64,000 nt of DNA from Lepidurus packardi (taxonomy: Eukaryota > Arthropoda > Branchiopoda > Notostraca > Triopsidae). Below, one piece after another: positions 1 through 8,042 of the stretch. Both the position numbers and the translations under genes were made by a program. A model generated the notes under the pieces. That model saw only the letters and a program-made list of their open reading frames with translations, had not been told where the DNA came from and did not search any database. How positions within the stretch are numbered: position 1 is the first letter of the stretch; each line of letters begins with the position of its first letter. The stretch is from assembly GCA_023053545.1 (NCBI GenBank), contig JAKZAN010000002.1, positions 9,854,790-9,918,789 on the forward strand, given 5' to 3'.

Positions 1-1953
1 CTCCGAGGCGGAACTAGAGCGAGTTTTCTGAAAAGTTCGATGTAGCACTGAGGAAACGAGAAAGGTCTTCATTGTTTTGAACGGTAAAGCTTTGTCTTAG
101 CCGTCTTCACCTTCTCTACTCTAAAAATACGGTGCCACAACCTACACAACAGAGGTGCAATTAGCATAAATCTGTTCTACACACTAAAAACTTTTTCACA
201 ACTGATTACAAATTAGTCAGCTTTCACTCGGCTCGAGCTGAAGCCACCCAAAACACACGTACGGTAAGGCTTGTCAGCAGGTTCCGGGTTAAGATTTAAT
301 GGGCCTTCCCGCAATCAATCTCATGATAGATGACGACTTTCCAAAAGGTGGCTAATTATAACCCGCAGGACAGGAAAGTCGATCAAATACCAAGAGACGT
401 TTTTCTGACACTCAGCCAGGTACTAGAATGCCATGATGGATGTCTTCAGGGGTACAGGTTTTAACACATCCACAACACATCTTGCTAGGTCCCCCCCTCC
501 TACCGACTAAAAAACTTGCCTGTAAATCTCTAATTTGTGTCTTGGATGATACAATGTTACGGATGTCACGGTATGAAAGAGCAAAAAAGGCTAGACGGAT
601 AATCTAACGACTCTAACATTCCTGTTGACGAACGTTCGTTACCTAGAAACTTCACCGGAGGACTTGTACAGGAATACGAGATACAACTCCCACATGTTGT
701 ACGGAGCACTTACAAGCCTGTACTAAACACGAGCAGAAGTACAAACGTTACCTAAGCTATAAGCCGTAAGGGTAAGACAGCTCGGAGCAGAGCTGGGAGG
801 CTTTTGACTTTTGGTGACCACAAAAGCTGCATACCCAAAACCCGGCTACCAGCTATTCCACCAAAACAAACAAGCATAAGACACTCAATTTATTCTCTAC
901 GACGCATGATCACGAGCGCCAGGTTGGGGGTGGACAGAAACTGCCAAGGGATAATGATGAATTTCCTCAAAAAATCTCCTCTACACTCCCATAGCCAAGG
1001 GTACTTGGGTTTTTATGGCTCTTTCCTGGCCACTGTCCGTATGGTTTCAAGTAATCTAAACAGTCTAAAGGCAAGGTCGATCAACCGCAAGGAAGTTGAA
1101 GACTTACACAACGACCCAAACTCGTATGATAGTCAGGTGTCACTGCGGTGTCCACAAGTCCTCCTCGGGAGGTTTGAAAGAAAACCTATGCATCCAATAC
1201 CCAATGACAAAACGAGCCGTTCAAGTTTAGAAAAGTCTTAACTTTAAAATTCGCAAAAATATCTTCTTGCGTTTACCTTTCCAGGAATAATTTCCATAAG
1301 GGGCTGATATGTTGTTAAACTGTCCACACAGGTAAATCTTTTCAGTATCTATACCTACTGTCTATTGATAACTTTAAAATACTTAAAAAAACGCAGTCCA
1401 GTCACGACTTTAAGCAAGTCATTCACGCAAAAGACATTTCAACTAGACTCAATGAAGTCTTCGGTGTGAATATGGTTTCTAATTGTAGACTCGCGGATAG
1501 GGCTCGGTAATTCGCTTTTAAGAAGGGCCCCGGGCCTCGCGTCTTCCTAGGTGCTCTATAGGGCAAAGTTTTTTCATAGGCCACATATGTGTCGACAGCT
1601 AGCAATCAACGTCTGACCTTTGACCTTCCCTTACCATAAGCTTCTGGCCACAAGCATCGCACATCAATCTCACACTGCCTGGCATTCCGGATTACTTCAT
1701 GCTTACCGCAATTGTACCATTGATGAGCAGCAGCAATTAAAGTTTTCTCACAGTCTGAAAAACTTGCAGGAGTACACTAATCACTGTTTAGAACTGACTG
1801 AGAAAAGGATAGCCAATTAGTCATATCTACCACCACTTTCCCACCATAAAAGTCTATCCTGCACTGCCAAGGCACAACAAACACAGTCTGGCGCGAGAAC
1901 ACCGAAAACTTCCGCCGCGGACCCGAAGCCTAAAAGAAGACGATGAAAAGGCT
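1..1953. other. No gene recognised
   Basis: I see no spliced gene model here. The longest open frame (804-1241, +, 145 codons) has no recognisable domain, starts at TTG, and has low-complexity Ser/Lys-rich content, so I do not call it. The stretch could hold the 3' end or untranslated exons of a gene to the left. Nothing in the sequence decides this. Confidence 0.5.
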
Positions 1954-2259
1954 GTCGATAAAACACGAAATGCGACACGTGAATGGTAAAACGCGAAATT
2001 ATCCTGCGAAATCCCGCGAAACGTGGTATAATGCAAAACTTATAACTACAGACTACTTATAACTATATACTTCATTGGTTTATTAGACACTTAGAGACAG
2101 ATAAAACGCTTTTTTGATGTCTGACAACCTCATAAGTTACAACCCTCCTATTTTTGCGTCAGTAAAACACGAAACGGTTGTTTGGAGCCCAACGCCGTCA
2201 ACCAATGAGAGGGATGTTTTACAGTTCGTTTCGCGTTTAGCATTTCGCGTTTTATCGAC
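1954..2259. repeat. Inverted-repeat element, MITE-like
   Basis: A 20-nt sequence at 1954-1973 (GTCGATAAAACACGAAATGC) returns in inverted orientation at 2240-2259 with one mismatch. The interval is about 306 bp. Between the arms lie further copies of an (A/C)CGCGAAA-like motif, for example near 1990, 2010, 2018 and 2165. No clear target-site duplication flanks the arms. It may be a small non-autonomous transposon or a promoter region rich in E2F-like TTTCGCG sites; I cannot decide. Confidence 0.5.
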
Positions 2260-2389
2260 ATGGCGTGATGCAGGCAGGTTCTGGCGGACTGTGACATAAT
2301 AACATGAAGCTATTGGTACCTCCGCGTCGACTCTTGGCGCTGCTGTTGCCATCCAAAGTGCAAGGGAAAAAATGCTCAGACAATTCCTG

Positions 2390-2462
2390 AACCTAACCTA
2401 GCTTAGCCTAATTTAACCTAACATAGTCTAAATTAACCTAAACTAGCCTAACCTAACCTAAC
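2390..2462. repeat. CCTAA (TTAGG)-like degenerate repeat tract
   Basis: The tract is built from CCTAA units spaced by TTAA or CTAG variants and ends in three tandem CCTAA copies. The reverse complement is TTAGG, the usual arthropod telomere unit. It lies about 170 bp upstream of POP7. It could be a short interstitial telomeric tract or a simple degenerate minisatellite. Confidence 0.6.
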
Positions 2463-2630
2463 CAATAGTAACACTAAAAAGAAATGAAGTTTGTGAGTTG
2501 CACTTTGCAGGAGAACAGCAGCGCAAGGAACCGACGCCAAGGTACAGCGGTATCGATAGTGACTCTGTAAGAGAAAGAATGTACAGAATGACAACACAAA
2601 CAGTACCTAGCATGCTGACTGTTTAGTAAT

Positions 2631-3210
2631 ATGGCCGAAAGTACTTCGCCGGTTAAAAGAGAACAGTTTATCATCGACCCCGAAGAGTTGGCCCTCAGAA
2701 AGCGATTACCTAGTAAAGGTCATACTTTTCTTCCTAACGACATTTATGTTGGAACCCACACGCAGCATAAAGTAAAACTTCAGACTTCAAAACTGTAACG
2801 AAGATACAGTAACTGAAGTTCAGTTACTGTATCTTCGTTACAGTTTTGACCTTCTTCGAAACCCTTTTCAATCTTAGGAACAATTGATTCGGTGTCAAAA
2901 ACTGACAGAAAGTGGCGAAAGCTTCAACATACACGGTGTAGGATCTGCGACGACAATAGCTGCGAATTTGGCCTTACAGATACAGAGACAGCATTTTCCA
3001 ACCGTCAGTTTGCATACTACAACATCAACAGTATATATTCATGGTAAGAATAAATCCTGCTGTCTTGTTGGAGAAAGTTTTTATATGGTTATTATTCTAC
3101 TCGTAGAAAAGAACCAACGCGGACCAAGCCAACCTACACCAGCCATTCATTTGCATTTCACCCAGGTCAAATCAGCAGAAAACGAAGTGTCTTTGAATTC
3201 TCAATGTTAA
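2631..3210 (+). CDS. POP7: Ribonuclease P/MRP protein subunit POP7 (Rpp20)
   Basis: POP7 (Rpp20) is a small Alba-fold protein that pairs with Rpp25 and binds the RNA of nuclear RNase P and RNase MRP, acting in tRNA 5' processing and rRNA processing. The model is three exons, 2631-2771, 2878-3043 and 3107-3210, giving 136 aa against about 140 in human. The N-terminal ELALRKRLPSK followed by PNDIYV, the IRCQKL motif at the second exon junction, the NIHGVGSATT loop, and the TPAIHLHF strand near the C-terminus all match the family. Both introns are GT-AG; intron 1 is phase 0 (106 bp) and intron 2 phase 1 (63 bp). Intron 2 is a multiple of three and open, so its retention would insert 21 residues in frame. 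The stop codon is only 26 nt before the TMEM203 start on the same strand, suggesting a shared transcript. Intron 1 holds a perfect 31-bp palindrome. Confidence 0.9.
2787..2849. repeat. Perfect 31-bp inverted repeat with 1-nt centre
   Basis: The left arm 2787-2817 and right arm 2819-2849 are exact reverse complements separated by a single G at 2818. The whole palindrome sits inside POP7 intron 1 (2772-2877) and fills more than half of it. A transcript would fold into a near-perfect hairpin, and the DNA could extrude as a cruciform. No similar sequence was noticed elsewhere in the window. Confidence 0.95.
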
Positions 3211-3236
3211 TCAATTGAACCTTCTGGGATATTAAC

Positions 3237-3641
3237 ATGTTCTTCACCTTGAAGGAAATCGTGCGGTGGTTGGGTGTGACGGTGTTTGAACTGTGGCTTT
3301 ATATGTTGGGCCTACTCATCTTCAGTGTCTTACTAGTGCTCAAAGTGGAGCAGTATTTCGATTACAATTGGTGGATCGTATTTTCACCGTTGTTCGTTGT
3401 GGATGGTTTAAATTGCTACTTTTGCTTCATCGTAGTGTTACGCATGTACTTGGCTCGACACTATAAGGGAGCTCCATTGCGAGCACTTTGGAGTTTTGTT
3501 GTCTTAGGAATGAGTTTCGTATTCAAATTTCTCTTATGCTTAAAATTAGAAGTGAATGTGGTACTAGAATCCACGGAAGTTACAGCTCCTATTTTTACTA
3601 TACTTCAGCTGTTCATGATACGAGCTTGTCAAATGCATTGA
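3237..3641 (+). CDS. TMEM203: Transmembrane protein 203
   Basis: This single-exon gene codes for 134 aa; human TMEM203 has 136. TMEM203 is a four-span endoplasmic reticulum protein linked to calcium handling and, in vertebrates, to STING signalling. Recognition rests on the N-terminal LKEIVRWLG, the FSVLLVLKV first helix, the NWWIVFSPLFVVDGL segment, and the near-invariant C-terminal LLQLLMIRAC-type end, here LQLFMIRACQMH. Four hydrophobic stretches are visible at about residues 13-34, 45-68, 84-103 and 115-131. The start at 3237 is the first ATG after the POP7 stop (3208-3210) and aligns with the family N-terminus. The 26-nt gap to POP7 leaves no room for a separate terminator and promoter. 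Confidence 0.93.
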   Translation: MFFTLKEIVRWLGVTVFELWLYMLGLLIFSVLLVLKVEQYFDYNWWIVFSPLFVVDGLNCYFCFIVVLRMYLARHYKGAPLRALWSFVVLGMSFVFKFLLCLKLEVNVVLESTEVTAPIFTILQLFMIRACQMH

Positions 3642-3735
3642 TATAAATATATTTGTAAATTAAGGAAAATGTATCTTTGAGTTTCTTGGCGATTGTTGCG
3701 TGTATGGTTCTAGAAATAGTCTACTAGTATTACTT

Positions 3736-4989
3736 TTATGCATGGGTACCTTTCTGCTTTGACAGCGCAGAACTCGACGTTAAGTGAACAAACAATATCG
3801 CAGCAGCTAAACGTGATTGCATTTCATACATATCGACGTCATGGGACCATTCTACCCTACCCCACTTTGTGGCCTGTGACAAAACACAATTCAGCATTTG
3901 GTTACCGTTTACTTTACTTTTTCTTCAAAATATTTACTTGAAACTCATACTCCAGCCTAGCCAACGCCACAGTTTGTTCCACTGTCATAAGTCTATCCAC
4001 GGCACCCAACATAAGAATGACTGACTTGATAGCTTCAGCGCCAAACATGAATCCTACGAAAGATTGTTCAGTCGAATATATGCAGGTACAACGGCCCGAT
4101 TATTACCCGTCACTGCCCAAATGTCGTAGGAAAGTAGGTGCTTTTGTAGTGTTTCCCGGGCTTTGGTAGAGATCGAAGGACCTGTAATACTGAAACTAGG
4201 TTCGACTTCGATATGATAACGTTCGGCGACATGTTGAACCACTGGGTCCCATTCTGTCTCTTGTACTGCCAACAAATCCAAAGGTTCCTAACCACAAGGA
4301 GAATCGACAACGTGATTAACTTTTAGTCCTTAAACAACAGACAAAACACAGCTTACTTCTTGGCGACAGAGCAGCGTGTCGGTCTCCAAGTAGGAGAGAA
4401 TGTGACTAACGATATCAAACTTGGTTGTTCTAGTCGGGTTATCCAAGACTGTGTTGCAAAGGCTATTCTGTAAGCAAAATAAAAGAGGGAAATGGGAATT
4501 ACGCCTTTCGTAAGACTGTCTTTGTATTATGAAGAATACATAGAAGCTGCAAGACCGACATACCATATGCATTGTGGAAAGTAATATTTTATCATGTTGA
4601 GCATCCCACTCATTACCAACTGCCATAGCTAAAGATTCGCTGGGAACTTTGAAAACTTGACCAGCCGGGGTCTTTAATTTCCGCTGGTCCAAGAGAATTT
4701 CGTATTCTCCTTCAGACTGTATTATGGAGACCGATTTATAAAACCTATTTTTTGCTTGGGGTATCGACGTGTGTGCTGCGCCAGCCGGCGTAGAAGTAGA
4801 AGTACATAACATTCGTTTCCAATCTCCATCTAAGACCGATTTAGAACACAATTTGCTTGTACTCGAAGAACCAGTATTTCTGCTTTTAACGCCCGAACTC
4901 GCCAAAGCAAAATTTCTTAATGTTGTTACTATTTCCGTGCCCGACTGCCAAACGCCAGTAAAGAACTTGCTCGTAATATTACTATGCAT
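3736..4989 (-). CDS. ATPAF2: ATP synthase F1 assembly factor 2 (ATP12 family)
   Basis: ATPAF2 is a mitochondrial matrix chaperone that binds the F1 alpha subunit during ATP synthase assembly. Five exons on the minus strand, 4989-4564, 4467-4357, 4287-4107, 4053-3938 and 3873-3736, join to 323 aa (human 289). Family landmarks in order are: a Ser/Thr-rich N-terminus suited to mitochondrial import (about 1-70); RFYKSVSI; YEILLDQRKLKTPAG; VGNEWDAQ; ETDTLLCR; the EWDP and ITGPSIS motifs; the helix with TVEQTVALARLEYEFQ; and KWGRVEWSHDVD near the C-terminus. Introns are 53-96 bp, all GT-AG, and every phase closes. The N-terminal extension is longer than in human. The gene converges on TMEM203 with 94 bp between stop codons. 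Confidence 0.92.
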
Positions 4990-5550
4990 GATGACAAATA
5001 CGCGTGCGAAACAACACTGATACTATAAAATAAAACTGATGTTTACTCATGGACAAACATGTGCGACTAATTTGTTTGTTTCTGATAAGAAAAACAAGGG
5101 CAAGCTGCCGAAGCAAAAGTGAGAGAAGAAGACGTACTCTATAAACGGGAATGTCATCATCCATGGTGCTATAGCGCCATCTACTCAAGAAATTAAGATT
5201 ATGATGCCTATCAGCATAATTCTTCGTATCAAAAGATGTAACTCATTTCTTTTAAGGGATGATGATCTTTTATACCATAATCTATTTTAGGCACTTACCA
5301 ATTTCTCTTAATAAAATAGCCTGACACGTATTGATGTCGCAACATAATTTTAACTTTCGTCTGGACGTTATCGACTCTAATTTTAAATACGCCGATACGA
5401 CGGATAAGCACAGTAGGCTATAGTATGAAGTACAAACAAAATGGACAAAACCCTATCAGTGAACTATATCCGTGTCATCTGTATTTTCTCACGATTCAGG
5501 TAGGGCACTTATGCTCTCCGTAATCTTTTGCTCATGCACGCATAGAGCAC
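4990..5550. promoter_or_regulatory. Divergent spacer between ATPAF2 and lysozyme 1
   Basis: This spacer separates the ATPAF2 start (minus) from the first lysozyme (plus). It should hold the ATPAF2 5' region on its left side. I see no further coding exon in it. A TATA box for the lysozyme lies just to the right. Confidence 0.4.
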
Positions 5551-5559
5551 TATATAAAG
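5551..5559 (+). promoter_or_regulatory. TATA box of lysozyme 1
   Basis: TATATAAAG lies 62 nt upstream of the lysozyme 1 start codon, which fits transcription starting near 5581. The segment from the TATA box to the ATG is partly conserved in the second copy, including ATCGAGTTACAATG around the start codon. TATA-driven promoters are common in inducible defence genes. Confidence 0.65.
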
Positions 5560-5612
5560 AAGGATCATACTGGATTTATTGCTACACTTTGTTATCCGTA
5601 AATCGAGTTACA

Positions 5613-6205
5613 ATGTCCCGTTTCGTAGTTGCGTCTGCTTTAGCAGTTCTGGTCTTAGCTGGAAGCAAGTCGTTTTTTTCAGGATTTCTATGAAAACTTT
5701 CTCTACCGTACAGAACATAATAATAATTAACATTCGCAGTTGCCCATGCCCAAATACCCAAAAGTTGCTTGGATTGTATTTGCGAAGTCGAATCGGGTTG
5801 CCAAACGCCAAGCCCTTGCTGCAAATGGGATGTAAATTCCTACTCATGCGGTGCTTTCCAAATTAAGGAACCCTACTGGTCTGATGCTAGTATCATGGGT
5901 TACGACACCGGTAGCGGTAAGTTTTTCTTGACTCGCGATTTGGAATCCTTTTTATAGGTTAATCAACACTTGTCATACGCATTGTAATAGACTGGGAATC
6001 TTGCACATGCGAATACCAATGCAGTGTCAATACTGTACAAGCTTATGCTGCTCGTTATACTACTGCCTCCCGAATTGGCCATACCCCAACGTGCGAAGAC
6101 TACGCTCGCAATCATAACGGAGGACCTAATGGTTATTCTTGTACTTGTACCGATGGTTACTGGGCAAAGGTTCAAAGCTGCCTTAATTCTAAACTAAGCC
6201 TCTAA
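5613..6205 (+). CDS. Invertebrate-type (destabilase) lysozyme, copy 1
   Basis: I-type lysozymes are secreted muramidases that cut peptidoglycan and serve in digestion or defence. Exons 5613-5664, 5740-5916 and 5991-6205 give 147 aa. A signal peptide covers about residues 1-17. The mature part has the CLDCICEVESGC motif with the family's catalytic Glu (ESGC), an Asp in KWDV, then CGAFQIKEPYW, and NHNGGPNGY near the C-terminus. The first intron must use a GC donor (A|GCAAGT): the nearby GT gives a broken frame. The segment after EPYW departs from the usual DCGRPG pattern and lacks that Cys, while an extra CTC pair appears near the C-terminus, so disulfide pairing may differ. Activity is likely but not certain. 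Confidence 0.88.
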
Positions 6206-6552
6206 AATTCCCCGCAAGTTCCCACGTCACCAACAACGCGCTACGCACCGAGTGTCACAAACCAAATTTATGTCAATGCCATATAAAAGTCATGACAGGT
6301 TTTCAATAAACTGGTTACCAAAGGCAAATTGTATATATATCAAAACGAGTTTTTCAATACACTATGTGTATATACCAAATGTCGATCAATTTCGCAAGAT
6401 AATAACACAATATAGACCTTTATACTGTGATAACCTCTATAACCTCTATATACTGTGATACTGTACTGTGATACTGTGATATTCTATATACTGTAATAAC
6501 CTTTATATACTGTGATAACCTCTATAACCTCTATACTGTGATAATAACGTAA
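6206..6552. repeat. Spacer with CTGTGATA/AACCTCTATA minisatellite
   Basis: The spacer between the lysozymes contains, at about 6420-6546, imperfect tandem copies built from TATACTGTGATA and AACCTCTATA units; one 30-nt segment occurs twice almost unchanged. The left part (6206-6310) is the 3' region of copy 1 and ends near an AATAAA at about 6306. Related 3' sequence follows copy 2, so the duplicated unit reaches past the coding region. Confidence 0.8.
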
Positions 6553-6560
6553 TATATACA
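6553..6560 (+). promoter_or_regulatory. TATA-like element of lysozyme 2
   Basis: TATATACA lies 52 nt upstream of the lysozyme 2 start and corresponds in position to the TATATAAAG of copy 1. It is a weaker match to the TATA consensus, so copy 2 may be expressed differently. Confidence 0.45.
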
Positions 6561-6611
6561 AAGGACCCGTATAGTTTCTAGTTACACTTTGTTTCAGTAA
6601 ATCGAGTTACA

Positions 6612-7187
6612 ATGTCTCGCTTCGCAGTTGTGCCTGCGTTAGTAGTTCTGGTCTTGGCTGAAGGCAAGTTGTTTCTTCATGATTTAAATTCAAATTTTCT
6701 CTACCTTATCTAACCTAATAACAATTACATGCGAAGTTGTCCATCCCCTAATTCCACAAGATTGTTTGGATTGTATTTGCGAAGTCGAATCGGGTTGCAA
6801 AACACTAAGACCTTGCTGCAATTGGGATGTAGATTCCCTCTCATGCGGTTCTTTCCAAATTAAAAAATCCTACTGGATCGATGGGGGACGACGTGGCGGT
6901 GGTAAGTTTCTCTTCACTTATGATTTGGGAATCCATTTATAGATTAATCAACACTTGTCACAATCCTTTTAATAGGCTGGCAAACTTGCGCATGCCGGCA
7001 CGATTGCAGTATCAAGACTATGCAAGCTTATGCTGCTCGTTATACTACTGCCTCCCGAATTGGCCATACCCCAACGTGCGAAGACTACGCTCGCAATCAT
7101 AACGGAGGACCTAATGGTTATTCTTTAGCTCGTACCCTTGGTTACTGGGCAACGGTTCAAAGATGTCTTTCCAAACGAGGCCGCTAA
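6612..7187 (+). CDS. Invertebrate-type (destabilase) lysozyme, copy 2
   Basis: This is a tandem duplicate of the preceding lysozyme. Exons 6612-6663, 6737-6901 and 6976-7187 give 142 aa. It has a signal peptide (about 1-17), CLDCICEVESGC with the catalytic Glu, an Asp in NWDV, CGSFQIKKSYW, and HNGGPNGY. Intron 1 again starts with GC (G|GCAAGT) and intron 2 is GT-AG; positions and phases equal those of copy 1. The third exon shares an uninterrupted 103-bp identical block with copy 1 inside otherwise diverged sequence, pointing to gene conversion. The C-terminus has LARTLGYW where copy 1 has CTCTDGYW, and it ends in a basic SKRGR tail. Confidence 0.88.
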
Positions 7188-8042
7188 AAACTCCTGGTGA
7201 TTTCCCCACGTCACCAACAGCACCAGCACGCACCCAGTGTGCCAAACTAAAGTTGCGCCATTCCCATGTAAAGGTTTTCAATTAGTTTCAATACACGTTT
7301 TTCAATACACCGGGTACATATAACGCCTGATAAAATTCACAAGATAGTAACTGCAAACCTGGACTTCATTTCCTAGAGCCTTCCTGCTCAGTTTATTAAT
7401 GGCCAAAAGTGAAGATGTTAAAGGAGGCATAGGGAACGTAGAGTAATCTTGAAGCTTACCAACGGTTGGCCAGTTGGCCGAGTATCATAAAATGTCCCTG
7501 CTGGAAGACAAATTGCTTGACAAACGATTGAAGTTTTGCGTTCATCCTTAAATCCCACCAGGCATCCTGAAGGCCAAATAATTTGTTGGACTCCTGTTCT
7601 CCTCAGGAATGTCGAGTCTCAATTAAGAGCTTTGCGAAATTTCACCGGTAAGGTTAAATAGGAATGCAAATCCTTTTAGTGCAACGCGCACGAGGGCGCT
7701 GCGGTTCTCAGGTGGGCACGAAAAACTTAAATGAGGCAGGTACGAACCCTGAAGGGGAGAGCTACAGGATTCCGGTTTTGGGAAAGTTAATGAAAGGTGG
7801 TCCCCTGGCAGAGGAAGCAGGACATACCATCTCATCAGAAGCATACAGGACTCACACCAACCAGTCATTGTTTGGGCGCCGCTGGTTGAGAGCAGGTCTC
7901 CAAGTAAAAGTGTCCGAACACGGAAAATGTTCGAGTGAACCTTCTGGTTTTGACAGCATCTTTGACATCAAGAATCCTTATAGCGACAAACAAGATTAAA
8001 GTTTGTGCACCAAGTACTAAGTTATTTGCGAAAGTGTGCAAC
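7188..8042. other. Intergenic; 3' region of lysozyme 2 and receptor promoter
   Basis: The left 150 bp resembles the 3' flank of lysozyme 1 (CCCACGTCACCAACA is shared). The rest probably contains the promoter and 5' UTR of the receptor gene. Open frames at 7664-7999 (+) and 7623-7868 (-) overlap each other and have no recognisable domain, so I do not call them. Confidence 0.4.

Noticed and set aside
804..1241. 145-codon open frame on the plus strand
   Set aside because: It begins with a non-ATG codon, shows no domain, and lacks splice partners or coding-like composition.
5665..5739. GT donor for the first intron of lysozyme 1 (AA|GT)
   Set aside because: It leaves two bases in the exon and breaks the frame with exon 2; the GC donor two bases earlier closes the frame in both copies.
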